Below, piece by piece: positions 7,370 through 16,480 of a stretch of 27,475 nucleotides of DNA. Below the pieces are notes generated by a model. That model ran no database searches. It was not told the origin of the DNA and was given only the letters and a program-made list of their open reading frames with translations. Both the position numbers and the translations under genes were made by a program. Every line of letters begins with the position of its first letter. Within the stretch, counting starts at the first letter, position 1. Source of the stretch: Clostridiales bacterium (GTDB lineage Bacteria; Bacillota; Clostridia; Christensenellales; Aristaeellaceae); the NCBI GenBank assembly GCA_004556545.1, contig SFGO01000063.1, positions 1 to 27,475 on the forward strand, written 5' to 3'.

Positions 7370-9292
7370 GTGACGCTCAAACCCAAAACGCAGAAAGCCG
7401 TCCGTACCGGGCTCTGGCTTCTGCTGGACGCGGTTTTAATCAATCTGGCCATGATTCTTTCGCAGGTTCTGCGTTATACCACCACCATTTCCTATTCTTT
7501 CTTTCAAATTTATTTTCGCATTGCCCCGGTCATGACCCTGATGGGCCTGATTTTGTTTGCCGTTTTCGGCCTTTACCGCACCATGTGGCAGTATGCCTCG
7601 ACGGAGGACCTGCTCCGCGTGGTTTTGTCCACGCTGGCGCTGGCCGTCTGCACCTATCTGTATTCCGTCGCGGCCAATTATTTTGTGCGGCCCCAGAATC
7701 TTTTCCGCCTGCACCGGCTGATCTATCCGCTGTTCTGGCTCATCAGCATGGCGCTGGTGGGTGCCTCCCGGCTGATCTACCGCTATGCCGTCACCCGGCG
7801 GCGGATTTCCTTCTTTCCCCGCCGCACTCCCGGTCAGCGCCGCACCATGATCGTCGGCGCAGGCTGGCTGGGCGCTAACGTGGTGCATGAAATGCAGCAC
7901 GGCAATTACGGCAACTGCCTGCCCGTCATCGTGGTGGATGACGATCAGCAGCGCACCGGCTCCAGCCTCAGCGGCGTTCCCGTGGTGCGGGGCAGCGGCA
8001 ACATTCTCAAGCTGGCCAGCGATTATTCCATCGATGATATCATCATCGCCATTTCCACCCCCAAGGACGATCTGAACCCGGTGATCGAAAAATGCCTGGC
8101 CACCGGCTGCCGTGTCAAGCGGGTCACACCGCTGCAAAATCTGGAGGGAGACCGTCCCGCTGCCGGCGCGCTGCGGGAGCTGAACATCGGCGATCTGCTG
8201 GGCCGGCCGGAGGAGCAGCTGGATATGACGCAGGTAGCCGCCTTTGTGCGGGATAAGACCATCCTGATCACCGGCGGCGGCGGAAGCATCGGCAGCGAGC
8301 TGTGCCGCCAGCTCTTCCCCCTGCAGCCCAAATGCATTGTGCTGTACGATGTCAGCGAAAACTATATGTACGATCTGTACTCCGATCTGGAACGGGAATA
8401 CCGGCAGGATCTTTCCCAGCGGCTGATTCTGTGCGTCGGCTCCATCCGGGACGAGCAGCGGCTGGATGAGGTCTTCGGCCTTTACCGCCCGGAGATCGTC
8501 CTTCACGCGGCGGCCCACAAGCATGTGCCCCTCATGGAGGACTGCCCCGATCAGGCGGTCAAAAACAACGTGTTCGGCACCAATCTGACGGCACTGGCCG
8601 CGATCCGGCACGGCGTCAAGCGCTTTGTGCTCATTTCTACGGATAAGGCCGTCAACCCCACCAACGTGATGGGCGCCACCAAACGGCTGGCGGAAATGGT
8701 CATCGAGGCCCGCAACGCTCAGTCCGATACGGAATTCACCGCCGTCCGCTTCGGCAATGTGCTGGGCTCCCACGGCAGCGTAGTGCCCAAATTCGAGCAG
8801 CAGATTCGTTCCGGCGGGCCCATCACCCTGACCCATCCGGAGATCATCCGCTACTTCATGACCATCCCGGAGGCCGCCAGTCTGGTGCTGCAGGCGGCCA
8901 GCATCGCCCGGGGCGGCGAGCTGTTCGTGCTGGATATGGGCCGGCCGGTGAAGATTCGGGAGCTGGCCGAGCGGATGATTCAGCTCTATGCGCCCGAAAA
9001 CGGTCAGAAGATCGAGATCGTCTACACGGGCCTGCGCCCCGGCGAAAAGCTCTACGAAGAACTTCTGCTGGACGGGGAAGGCATTTCCCGAACGGAAAAC
9101 CGGAAGATCTTTATCGCCAAGCCAGAGCAGATCAGCGTGGACAAGCTGGAATCCATGTTGGAAACGCTGCGCCGCTGCATTGCGGACAATGGGGATGTAC
9201 GCGCCTGCCTACATGAGTTGGTGCCTACCTTCCGGGAACCCCAGCAGGTGAATCAGTCACACGCCGAAGCAGCGGAAAGCGTCAGCGCATGA
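7370..9292 (+). CDS. Membrane nucleotide-sugar 4,6-dehydratase, PglF/CapD/EpsC-like
   Basis: Polysaccharide or glycan biosynthesis enzyme that converts UDP-GlcNAc-type sugars to 4-keto-6-deoxy forms. It has 640 residues from the GTG at 7370, chosen because GGGGAGGAAA lies just upstream. Four membrane segments are at about 12-33, 50-70, 82-102 and 117-137. A first Rossmann domain follows with GAGWLGAN (163-170), then the extended SDR domain with TGGGGSIGSE from 301. The catalytic segment reads NPTNVMGATKR with Met434 in the place of the usual SDR Tyr and Lys438, as is known for membrane PglF/FlaA1-type 4,6-dehydratases. It is first in a rightward cluster and overlaps tadA by 4 bases (ATGA). 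No glycosyltransferases lie nearby, so the pathway is unknown. Confidence 0.93.
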   Translation: MTLKPKTQKAVRTGLWLLLDAVLINLAMILSQVLRYTTTISYSFFQIYFRIAPVMTLMGLILFAVFGLYRTMWQYASTEDLLRVVLSTLALAVCTYLYSVAANYFVRPQNLFRLHRLIYPLFWLISMALVGASRLIYRYAVTRRRISFFPRRTPGQRRTMIVGAGWLGANVVHEMQHGNYGNCLPVIVVDDDQQRTGSSLSGVPVVRGSGNILKLASDYSIDDIIIAISTPKDDLNPVIEKCLATGCRVKRVTPLQNLEGDRPAAGALRELNIGDLLGRPEEQLDMTQVAAFVRDKTILITGGGGSIGSELCRQLFPLQPKCIVLYDVSENYMYDLYSDLEREYRQDLSQRLILCVGSIRDEQRLDEVFGLYRPEIVLHAAAHKHVPLMEDCPDQAVKNNVFGTNLTALAAIRHGVKRFVLISTDKAVNPTNVMGATKRLAEMVIEARNAQSDTEFTAVRFGNVLGSHGSVVPKFEQQIRSGGPITLTHPEIIRYFMTIPEAASLVLQAASIARGGELFVLDMGRPVKIRELAERMIQLYAPENGQKIEIVYTGLRPGEKLYEELLLDGEGISRTENRKIFIAKPEQISVDKLESMLETLRRCIADNGDVRACLHELVPTFREPQQVNQSHAEAAESVSA

Positions 9293-9759
9293 GCCACGAA
9301 GAGCTGATGAAGCTGGCGCTGGAAGAGGCCCGGCAGGCAGCGCTGGAAGGCGAGGTTCCCGTGGGCGCGGTACTGGCCCGGGCAAGGCAGGTGATCGCGC
9401 GGGCCCATAACCTGCGGGAGCAGCGCAGCGACCCCACCGCCCACGCGGAGCTTTTGTGCATCCGGCAGGCGGCGGAGCTGCTTCACACTCGCCGTCTGAA
9501 CGATCTGACCCTTTATGTCACGCTGGAGCCCTGTCCCATGTGCGCGGGTGCCATGATGATGGCCCAGTTGGAGCGCTGCTTTTTTGCCGCCCGGGATCAG
9601 CGGCAGGGCTGCTGCGAAAGCGTGCTGGCGCTGACGCAGGATCCCGCCTTTTACCACCGGGTGCCCTGCGTGGGCGGCCTGATGGAGGAAGAAGCCCAGA
9701 CGCTTCTTCAGGATTTTTTCGAAAAACGCCGTACAGGAGACAAACCCCATGACCACTGA
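9289..9759 (+). CDS. tadA: tRNA-specific adenosine deaminase TadA
   Basis: Deaminates A34 to inosine in tRNA-Arg(ACG). The 156-residue protein has the zinc-dependent cytidine/deoxycytidylate deaminase fold: HAE at 52-54 with the proton-shuttling Glu54, and PCPMCAGAM with zinc ligands Cys82 and Cys85. The length fits TadA. Its ATG overlaps the stop of the preceding gene, and its end overlaps the next start by 11 bases, so translation is probably coupled. A related guanine or other nucleobase deaminase is less likely, because the core matches TadA. Confidence 0.93.
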   Translation: MSHEELMKLALEEARQAALEGEVPVGAVLARARQVIARAHNLREQRSDPTAHAELLCIRQAAELLHTRRLNDLTLYVTLEPCPMCAGAMMMAQLERCFFAARDQRQGCCESVLALTQDPAFYHRVPCVGGLMEEEAQTLLQDFFEKRRTGDKPHDH

Positions 9760-10561
9760 GATTCGAGCCATTATTTCCGATATGGACGACACCCTGCTCA
9801 ACGATGAGGGCAAGCTGTCCGATTACACCGTCGCGACGCTGCGGGAGTGCATCCGCCGGGGGATCCACGTCATTCCCGCCAGCGGCCGCACGCAGACCAG
9901 CATCGCTCCCTATGCCGCCCAGATCGGCGTAGACTGCCCCTACATCGCCTGCAACGGCGCTCAGCTGATTTCTCCCGACCATCAGGTATTGGAAGAGGAA
10001 ACCATCCCCCCGGAAACCGCCCGCGCCATCGTTCATTACCTGCAAAGCGAAGGCTTCTACGTGCAGGTCTACCGGGGCGAATACTTCTATTACGCCGAGG
10101 AATGCGCCCCCTCCGAGCAATACCGCCATTCCTCCGGCATGAAGGGGCAGGCCGTTGGCGATCTGCTGGGCTTTATCGATTATCCGGTTCCCAAAATTCT
10201 CAGCGTTAACGACCCCGCCGAAGTGCAGCGGCTCATGCCGCTCATCAAGCAAAAATTCCGGGGTCAGGCAGACTTCACCATGTCCAAGCCCTTTTTCATC
10301 GAAGGCATCGCCCCGGATGTTTCCAAGGGCAACGCCCTGCGGCGGCTGGCGAAGCGGCTGGATCTGACGCCGGAGAACACCATGGTTTTCGGCGACAGTC
10401 TCAACGACATCAGCATGCTGGAATTTTCCCATAACAGCGTCGCCGTGGCCAACGCCCGGGCAGAGACGAAACAGGCCGCCCGCTTCACCTGCCGCAGCAA
10501 TCAGGAGGACGGCGTCGCTCATTTCGTGGCCGAGCAGGTACTCGGCGTCCCCCGCATATAA
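9749..10561 (+). CDS. Cof-type HAD-superfamily phosphatase
   Basis: A 270-residue cytosolic HAD phosphatase of the Cof/YbjI type that usually acts on small sugar or cofactor phosphates. Motif I is SDMDDTLL with nucleophile Asp11 and acid/base Asp13; motif II is the Ser in IPASGRT; motif III is the Lys in DVSKGNALRRL; motif IV is GDSLNDISML at 215-224. The large C2B-type cap lies between motifs II and III. The start follows ACAGGAGA and lies inside the end of tadA. Context (sugar kinase and hprK downstream) would suit a sugar-phosphate role, but that is only a hint. Confidence 0.92.
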   Translation: MTTEIRAIISDMDDTLLNDEGKLSDYTVATLRECIRRGIHVIPASGRTQTSIAPYAAQIGVDCPYIACNGAQLISPDHQVLEEETIPPETARAIVHYLQSEGFYVQVYRGEYFYYAEECAPSEQYRHSSGMKGQAVGDLLGFIDYPVPKILSVNDPAEVQRLMPLIKQKFRGQADFTMSKPFFIEGIAPDVSKGNALRRLAKRLDLTPENTMVFGDSLNDISMLEFSHNSVAVANARAETKQAARFTCRSNQEDGVAHFVAEQVLGVPRI

Positions 10562-10587
10562 ATCCCATCCGCAAAGGAGGAACCGGC

Positions 10588-11529
10588 ATGATCGCCATCG
10601 AGGAATTCTGTCAGTCCCTGAATCTGGAACAGCTGACGCAGACCACCCGGAAGGAAATGGACATCAACGTCACCGATCTGAACCGACCCGGCATGCAGTT
10701 CTGCGGCTTTTACGAGTTCTTTGCCGCCGAGCGGCCTCAGGTCATCGGCAAGGTGGAAATGACCTATCTGGAATCTCTGGATCCCACCGTGCGGGAAAAG
10801 GTGCTGCGCCGGTACATGAGCTACGACCTGCCCTGTATCATCTCCTGCTGGGGCATGACGCCGCCCAAGGAGCTTTTGCAGATTGCGGTGGAGCGGGATA
10901 TTCCTGTCTTTATGAGCCGGGTCAAGACCACCAAGTTTTCCCTGCAGGCCATTATGTACCTCAACCGGGTGCTGGCCCCCCACGTGACCCGTCACGGCGT
11001 GCTGGTGGACGTATACGGCGTGGGCGTTCTCCTGACCGGTGAAAGCGGCGTTGGCAAGAGCGAGGCCGCGCTGGAGCTGGTCAAGCGCGGCCATCAGCTG
11101 GCGGCGGACGACGTGGTGGACATCTGCCGGGTCTCCGATGACCGTCTGGTCGGCGAGGCTCCCGAAATGGTCCGCCACTTCATGGAGATCCGCGGCATCG
11201 GCATCATTGACATCCGCGCCATGTACGGCGTCGGCTCCGTCATTCTTTCCAAGTCCATCGATATGGTCATCCACATGGAAAAGTGGGATTCCTCCAAGGA
11301 ATACGACCGTCTGGGCCTGACGGAAGAAACGGTCAGCATTCTGGGCGTAAAGGTGCCCTATCAGGTCATGCCCGTCAAGCCGGGCCGGAATCTGGCCATC
11401 ATTATTGAAGTCGCCGCCCGGAATCTGAGCCTGAAGCGCATGGGCTACAGTGCCGCGCATGAACTGGACCGGCGGCTGAACGAGATGATCGCGCAGAACT
11501 CCTCCAACGGGGACAGTGCGAATTCATAA
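10588..11529 (+). CDS. hprK: HPr kinase/phosphorylase HprK
   Basis: Phosphorylates HPr on Ser46 in response to glycolytic intermediates and removes the phosphate when they fall, controlling carbon catabolite repression through CcpA. The 313-residue protein has the N-terminal regulatory domain, His137 followed by the VDVYGVGVLLTG strand, P-loop GESGVGKS (151-158), ADDVV just after it, and the family signature MEIRGIGIIDI. The ATG follows AAAGGAGG. It lies 26 bp after the HAD gene and 44 bp before a ROK sugar kinase. HPr and the PTS enzymes are not in the window. This gene is a marker of Bacillota and some other lineages. Confidence 0.97.
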   Translation: MIAIEEFCQSLNLEQLTQTTRKEMDINVTDLNRPGMQFCGFYEFFAAERPQVIGKVEMTYLESLDPTVREKVLRRYMSYDLPCIISCWGMTPPKELLQIAVERDIPVFMSRVKTTKFSLQAIMYLNRVLAPHVTRHGVLVDVYGVGVLLTGESGVGKSEAALELVKRGHQLAADDVVDICRVSDDRLVGEAPEMVRHFMEIRGIGIIDIRAMYGVGSVILSKSIDMVIHMEKWDSSKEYDRLGLTEETVSILGVKVPYQVMPVKPGRNLAIIIEVAARNLSLKRMGYSAAHELDRRLNEMIAQNSSNGDSANS

Positions 11530-11573
11530 ATCAATCATTTTCTAAAATATGGGCAGTACGGGAGGATGGAATC

Positions 11574-12524
11574 ATGGTATACATCGGTATTGACGTAGGC
11601 GGAACCGGCATCAAGATCGGTCTGGTGAACGAAGAAGGTCAGCTCATCCATCAGGGCGAAACCCCCACGCTGGTCGGCCGTCCCTATCAGGAGATCATTG
11701 CGGACATGGGTCACTGCGCTCTGAAGGTGCTGGAAGAAGCCAAACTTACGGTGGACGACGTTCATTCGGTGGGCATCGGCATCCCCGGCATCGCGGACGC
11801 GAAAACCGGCAACGTCATTTTCTGCACCAACATGGGCTGGAAGGACGTTCCTCTGCGCAGCGAGCTCCAAAAATATATCAATAAGCCCGTCTTTATCGAC
11901 AACGACGCCACCGTGGCCGGCTTTGCCGAGAGCGTCGCGGGCGTGAGCAAGGGCACCTCCTCCAGCGTGTTCCTGACGCTGGGCACCGGCGTAGGCGGCG
12001 GCATCGTCATCAACGGCCGTCCGTGGAGCGGCTTCCACGGCGTAGGCAGCGAGATCGGCCACATTCCCATGGATATCGGCGGCATTCCCTGCACATGCGG
12101 CAACGAAGGCTGCCTGGAGCGCTACTGCAGCGCCACGGCCATTATCCGGATGGGCAAGCAGATTCTCCAGCAGCATCCCGAAAGCCTGATGATGGAGATG
12201 GTAGGAGGTGATCCGGAAAAGCTCAACGCCAAGATCGTGTTCGATGCGGCGCGAGAGCTGGATAATGCGGCCATGAAGGTGTTCACCACCTATGTGGATT
12301 ATCTGGCCAAGGCCTGCTACACCATCATCGCCTTCCTGGATCCCGAGGTCATCGTTCTGGGTGGCGGCGTCAGCAAGGCCGGAGCCTTCCTGCTGGACGC
12401 GGTGCGCGCCCGGGTTCCCAAATATCTGCTGTTCAAAACGCTGCCCTATTCCCGCATTGAACTGGCCCGTCTTGGCGCGGACGCCGGCATGATCGGCGCG
12501 GCCATGCTGGGCAAGCATGCCTGA
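11574..12524 (+). CDS. ROK family sugar kinase, probable glucokinase
   Basis: A 316-residue cytosolic hexose kinase. The N terminus has the phosphate-binding loop DVGGTGIKIG (7-16). A second ATP motif is LGTGVGGGIVING, followed by GEIGH-like SEIGHIP and the ROK zinc motif CTCGNEGC, which ends in Glu. There is no N-terminal helix-turn-helix, so it is a kinase and not a ROK repressor such as XylR/NagC. Glucose is the usual substrate of such Bacillota enzymes, but fructose or N-acetylsugars cannot be excluded. GGGAGG lies before the ATG. The 44-bp gap to hprK shows no terminator, so co-transcription is likely. Confidence 0.92.
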   Translation: MVYIGIDVGGTGIKIGLVNEEGQLIHQGETPTLVGRPYQEIIADMGHCALKVLEEAKLTVDDVHSVGIGIPGIADAKTGNVIFCTNMGWKDVPLRSELQKYINKPVFIDNDATVAGFAESVAGVSKGTSSSVFLTLGTGVGGGIVINGRPWSGFHGVGSEIGHIPMDIGGIPCTCGNEGCLERYCSATAIIRMGKQILQQHPESLMMEMVGGDPEKLNAKIVFDAARELDNAAMKVFTTYVDYLAKACYTIIAFLDPEVIVLGGGVSKAGAFLLDAVRARVPKYLLFKTLPYSRIELARLGADAGMIGAAMLGKHA

Positions 12525-12551
12525 TTCCCATTGCTGAGGAGGAAAACATTG

Positions 12552-13946
12552 ATGAAAGATACCAGCATCCGCGAGCTGTTCCATCAGCCGCCGACCGAGA
12601 CCCTGACCGACATTTCCGTTTCCGGCTGGGTGCGCACTGTGCGCGACAGCAAAGCCTTCGGCTTTATCGAGCTGAACGACGGCACCTATTTCAAAAATCT
12701 GCAGATCGTGCTGGAGGACGGCAAAACGGCGGATTTCGCCAATGCGCTGAAGGTCACGCTGGGCAGCGCCATCCGGGCAAAGGGCGATCTGGTGCCCACC
12801 CCCGGCATGAAGCAGCCCTTTGAGCTCAAGGCCAAGGAAATCGAAGTAGTGGGCCTGTGCTCTCCCGACTATCCCCTGCAGAAAAAGCGCCATTCCTTCG
12901 AATATCTGCGCACCATCGCCCATCTGCGGCCCCGGACGAACACCTTCTACGCCGTATTCCGCATCCGCTCGCTGGCGGCGCAGCTGCTCCACGCTTTCTT
13001 TGCGGAGCGGGGCTTCGTCTACGTCCATACGCCCCTCATTACCACCAGCGACTGCGAAGGCGCGGGCGAAATGTTCCAGGTGACCACCCTGCCGCTGGAA
13101 AATGTGCCCAAGACCGAAAGCGGCGAAGTGGACTACTCGCAGGATTTCTTCTGCAAGCCCGCCAACCTGACCGTCAGCGGCCAGCTGAATGTGGAAACCT
13201 TCTGCCAGGCCTTCCGCAACGTCTACACCTTCGGCCCCACCTTCCGCGCCGAAAAGAGCAACACGCCCCGTCATGCCGCCGAATTCTGGATGGTCGAGCC
13301 GGAGATCGCCTTTGCCGACTTGTTTGACGATATGGCGCTGGCTGAGGATATGCTCAAGTACGTCATCACCCACATTCTGGCCGAAGCGCCCGAAGAAATG
13401 GCCTTCCTGGACAGCTTTGTGGAAAAGGGCCTGATCGAAAAACTGACTGCCATCGCCGGAAGCGACTTTGCCCGCTGCACCTACACCGAGGCCATTGAGA
13501 TTCTGCAAAAGAGCGGTCAGAAGTTCGAATACCCTGTCAGTTGGGGCATCGACCTGCAGACCGAGCATGAGCGCTATCTGACCGAGAAGCATTTCCAGAA
13601 GCCCGTGTTCGTCTACGATTATCCCAAGGACATCAAGGCCTTCTATATGCGCCTGAACGACGACGGCAAAACCGTAGCCGCTACCGACATGCTGGTGCCC
13701 GGCATCGGCGAGCTGATCGGCGGCAGCCAGCGTGAAGAGCGTCTGGACGTTCTGACCCGCCGCATTCAGGAGCTGGGCATGAACGAGGAAGAGTATTCCT
13801 TCTATCTGGATACCCGCCGCTACGGCACCCATCCCCACGCGGGCTTCGGTCTGGGCTTCGAGCGTCTGGTGATGTACCTGACGGGCATCACCAACATTCG
13901 CGACGTTCTGCCCTTCCCCCGCACCACCGGCAGCGCGGAATATTGA
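12552..13946 (+). CDS. asnS: Asparagine--tRNA ligase AsnS
   Basis: Charges tRNA-Asn. The 464-residue protein has an N-terminal OB-fold anticodon domain (SGWVRTVRDSKAFGFIELNDG) and a class IIb catalytic core. Motif 2 surrounds FRNVYTFGPTFRAEKSNTPRH, and motif 3 is GFGLGFERLVMYLTGITNIRD near the C terminus. Length and the RDVLPFPRT ending fit AsnS rather than AspS. The ATG at 12552 was chosen because GAGGAGG is 7 bases upstream; a TTG seven codons earlier overlaps that site. It is last in the rightward cluster, and its transcript would run into the repeat array that follows. Confidence 0.96.
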   Translation: MKDTSIRELFHQPPTETLTDISVSGWVRTVRDSKAFGFIELNDGTYFKNLQIVLEDGKTADFANALKVTLGSAIRAKGDLVPTPGMKQPFELKAKEIEVVGLCSPDYPLQKKRHSFEYLRTIAHLRPRTNTFYAVFRIRSLAAQLLHAFFAERGFVYVHTPLITTSDCEGAGEMFQVTTLPLENVPKTESGEVDYSQDFFCKPANLTVSGQLNVETFCQAFRNVYTFGPTFRAEKSNTPRHAAEFWMVEPEIAFADLFDDMALAEDMLKYVITHILAEAPEEMAFLDSFVEKGLIEKLTAIAGSDFARCTYTEAIEILQKSGQKFEYPVSWGIDLQTEHERYLTEKHFQKPVFVYDYPKDIKAFYMRLNDDGKTVAATDMLVPGIGELIGGSQREERLDVLTRRIQELGMNEEEYSFYLDTRRYGTHPHAGFGLGFERLVMYLTGITNIRDVLPFPRTTGSAEY

Positions 13947-13958
13947 TTTTCAAAATGC

Positions 13959-13988
13959 AAAAGAGCAGCGGAGCCGAAGCTCCGCTGC
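13959..13988 (-). terminator. Leftward terminator hairpin (cUUCGg loop) at the left end of the repeat array
   Basis: GCAGCGGAGC (13965-13974) pairs perfectly with GCTCCGCTGC (13979-13988). On the minus strand the loop reads TTCG closed by C-G, the extra-stable UUCG tetraloop, and the stem is followed by CTCTTTTGCATTTTG. It therefore ends leftward transcripts from the ARH operon. On the plus strand no T-run follows it. Confidence 0.75.
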
Positions 13989-14363
13989 CCAGAGTGTCAA
14001 AAAAGTGGAGGTGCAGGAGGCACTGCCTCCTGCCGGGGTTATAGGGGCGGAGCCCCTAACCCTTGTGCCGCAGCACTTTCCCCGCAAACCGCAAACCAGC
14101 GTAGCGCTGTTTGCGGGCAACGGCGGCCAACTTGGGGTTTTTCGACAGACTGAGCAGCGGAGGCGAAGCTCCGTTGCTCTCAGAGTGTCAAAAAAGTGGA
14201 GGTGCAGGAGGCACTGCCTCCTGCCGGGGTTATAGGGGCAGAGCCCCTAACCCTTGTGCCGCAGCACATTTCCCGCAAACCAGCGAAGCGCTGTTTGCGG
14301 GCAACGGCGGCCAACTCGAGGTTTTTCGACAGGCTGAGCAGCGGAGCCGAAGCTCCGCTGCTC
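13963..14363. repeat. Tandem multi-hairpin repeat array (two long units, three copies of a terminator hairpin)
   Basis: Two near-identical units start at 13990 and 14181 (both CAGAGTGTCAAAAAAGTGG), a period of 191 bp; the second is about 8 bp shorter because unit 1 carries an extra GCAAACC-type duplication near 14085-14097. Each unit holds palindromes: GCAGGAGGC/GCCTCCTGC (14013-14033 in unit 1), TAGGGGC/GCCCCTA (14042-14058), CCCGCAAAC/GTTTGCGGG (14081-14117) and the GAGCAGCGGAGC hairpin. The latter occurs three times, at 13965, about 14151 (with mismatches) and 14336. The array fills the 420 bp between convergent asnS and the ARH gene. Open frames in it are translations of the repeat and I do not call them genes. 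Confidence 0.92.
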
Positions 14364-14367
14364 TTTT
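14336..14367 (+). terminator. Rightward terminator at the right end of the repeat array
   Basis: GAGCAGCGGAGC (14336-14347), a CGAA loop and GCTCCGCTGCTC (14352-14363) form a perfect 12-bp stem followed by TTTT. It terminates the asnS transcript rightwards and touches the stop codon of the convergent ARH gene. Confidence 0.8.
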
Positions 14368-16466
14368 CATGATGATTTTTCCACCCTCATCCCCCGAAAC
14401 AGCGCCTCTCCGGCCCCCGGCAGAGCCATCCCGTACATGCCGTGGTCATACGGCACTTTTTCTTCGGCGATTTTCTGCCCGTCAATCCAAAGTGCAACGT
14501 TTTGCCCCCGGGCTGCGGCCTTCAATTCGTAGCTTTGCCCCGGCTGCCACTCAAAAGCCACTTCCGCCAGCGGCCGATAGCCTTCCGGCCCGCCCAGCAG
14601 GATTCCCGCTTTCCCCGGTTCGGTCAGCCCCGCCAGCACGTGGCGCAAAGTCCCCATGCCGCGCACCAGCAGGCAGGCCCCGCCCTCCAACGGCGTTGTC
14701 CGGCAGGAAAGAGTCACATCCCCGGTAGAATAGGCGCCTGTGAAGCTCTGGGCGCATTCGCCGCATTGAGCGCGAATGGCGTCGCCCTCCAGCGTCCACT
14801 GGCCCCGATTGTGCGCAAAGGGCGTCAGATTGCCCAGTTCCACACGGCTTTGCGCAAAATCCAGCCGGTATTCCGGCGCACCCGTTACGCGAATCTCATC
14901 CACAAAGAACCTGCCCAAATCGCGGGAAGCCTCGCCGGTGTTGACCGAATCCGAAAATACCCGCAACCCCGCTTCTTCGATGATCCCGCCGTCCACCTCC
15001 GGAATGCGGAAAGTGACTTCCTGCCAGCGGCCGTTTTCAAGGCGGAAGTCTTCTCCCTCATAATCTCTGTGGCCAAAGGCGGTGCGCACATAAGGCCGCA
15101 GGCGCAGCGGCTCTGTGCCGCCCCATTTTTCCATAAAAATCTGCATGGACAGCCGCTGGCCCGGGTAAATACGCGGCGAGAAAACCGGGCTGTACCGGCC
15201 GTCCTCAAACTCCGCGCGGGTATAGAAGGTTTTGAAATACAGCCGGGTCTCCATCCCCTTCTGCAGCCGGTTAAAGACCGCCTGCAGGGAACGTTTTCCC
15301 CGAAAACTCCGTTCCCCGCTGTTGCTCAGCTGCAGCACAAAGGGATTGCTGACCAGCATCCCATGGGTCGAAACGGGCAGTTCAAAGTCAAAATGCAGCC
15401 CCTCTTCCGCCCGAAGCACCTCCGGCACGGGCTGCCCCAGCAGCTCAAAGCCCCGCCGGGCGATCCGCTTTGCCAGCGACGGCAGGTCGCACTGATTGAT
15501 CTCCCCGCTGACCCCGGAAAGAATGGCCGTATCGTGAAAAGGCTCCCGATAGCATGCGTCGATGGGGTTCAGTCCGCCGAAAGCGCCCAGAACGGAGCCT
15601 ACGTTGCCTGCATTGCAGTCCGTATCCCAGCCCGCCAGCGTGGCGATTTTCACGCCCCGGTTCAGGTCGCCGCCGCTGTATAAAAGGGCCATCACGCAGA
15701 CGCCCGCATTGGGGATCATCGGGCAAACGCCGGAGTAGCGGTCATAGCCCCACTCCTTTTCCAGCATGTTCCGGCAGTCCTGCCAGCGCTCGGGATGCTG
15801 ATGGAAAAAGTCCAACACGGCTTTCGTCACCCTGGCATAGTCGCCTTCCTCGGGGATGGTACGCAAGGCCCGCAGCACGATCTCTTCCACCGTATCGCTG
15901 TCAAAGGCCGCCGCGTTGGCCGCCGCCATAAACCGTCCGCCGGATACGCCGTCGTCGAAGTGGGCCACTGCCGCCAGCCGTCCGCCCAGCTCCGCCGCCC
16001 GCTGCTCCTGTCCCGGCAGCGCCAGTCCCAGAAAATCCACGAAAATCTGCCCGCCGACGCTTTCGTCCTCATCCTTCAGGCCCCGCAGATCCTCCCGCTT
16101 CAAAGGCAGGGGCGCTCCCGAGCGAATCAGATGATAGGAGGTATGGCTGGTGGACTTTCCTACGCCTCCCCACCAGAAGAAGCCCTTGCCTTCCCGCACA
16201 AAATCCACCCACGCATGGGCAAAGTCCATCAGCTGCGGGTCGTCCTTTTCTTCCAGCACCTGAAAGAAATACGCCGGGCCGTTCACATCATCGTCCGCGC
16301 CGAATACCCGATAGGGCCGCAGATAACCGTGAATTTTCTCTCCATATACCGCCCGAATGCGCTCATAAGTCCAGCTTTCCGCCTCCACCGGCGCGCCCAG
16401 CCGCACGCCGATGCACTTGCCCAGCACGGCGGCATACACCCGTTCTGCATAGTTCTCCGGAATCAT
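14367..16466 (-). CDS. Large ADP-ribosylglycohydrolase-family protein with beta-rich C-terminal domains (paralogue 2)
   Basis: 699 residues without a signal peptide, so probably cytosolic. Residues 1-345 are ADP-ribosylglycohydrolase (ARH/DraG) fold: GKCIGVRLGAPVE near the start, ADDD at 57-60 where canonical members have TDDT, and GWDTDCNAGNVGSVLGA with D281-T-D283-C284 in the place of DxDT. These Asp residues would bind the two metal ions. Residues about 360-540 look like a beta-sandwich, and 545-699 resemble a LamG/DUF1080-like concanavalin domain (VALWIDGQKIAEE), suggesting glycan binding. It is last in the operon, after a folded element that may attenuate it. ATG follows GAGGTGG. A clear paralogue lies at 21022-23118. 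Fold call is good; substrate is unknown, and de-ADP-ribosylation should not be assumed. Confidence 0.85.
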   Translation of the reverse strand: MIPENYAERVYAAVLGKCIGVRLGAPVEAESWTYERIRAVYGEKIHGYLRPYRVFGADDDVNGPAYFFQVLEEKDDPQLMDFAHAWVDFVREGKGFFWWGGVGKSTSHTSYHLIRSGAPLPLKREDLRGLKDEDESVGGQIFVDFLGLALPGQEQRAAELGGRLAAVAHFDDGVSGGRFMAAANAAAFDSDTVEEIVLRALRTIPEEGDYARVTKAVLDFFHQHPERWQDCRNMLEKEWGYDRYSGVCPMIPNAGVCVMALLYSGGDLNRGVKIATLAGWDTDCNAGNVGSVLGAFGGLNPIDACYREPFHDTAILSGVSGEINQCDLPSLAKRIARRGFELLGQPVPEVLRAEEGLHFDFELPVSTHGMLVSNPFVLQLSNSGERSFRGKRSLQAVFNRLQKGMETRLYFKTFYTRAEFEDGRYSPVFSPRIYPGQRLSMQIFMEKWGGTEPLRLRPYVRTAFGHRDYEGEDFRLENGRWQEVTFRIPEVDGGIIEEAGLRVFSDSVNTGEASRDLGRFFVDEIRVTGAPEYRLDFAQSRVELGNLTPFAHNRGQWTLEGDAIRAQCGECAQSFTGAYSTGDVTLSCRTTPLEGGACLLVRGMGTLRHVLAGLTEPGKAGILLGGPEGYRPLAEVAFEWQPGQSYELKAAARGQNVALWIDGQKIAEEKVPYDHGMYGMALPGAGEALFRGMRVEKSS

Positions 16467-16480
16467 GTTTCCACCTCACG

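Noticed and set aside
11535..13838. A 767-codon antisense frame opposite the ROK kinase and asnS
   Set aside because: Shadow of two recognised genes across an intergenic gap, with His/Gly/Ala-rich composition and no motif.
13963..14363. Possible CRISPR array
   Set aside because: There are only two long units with no unique spacers, and the repeat is itself a set of hairpins.
14005..14728. Small plus-strand frames in the repeat array, one running into the ARH gene
   Set aside because: They are translations of the palindromic repeat in two frames; no ribosome site or protein-like composition.
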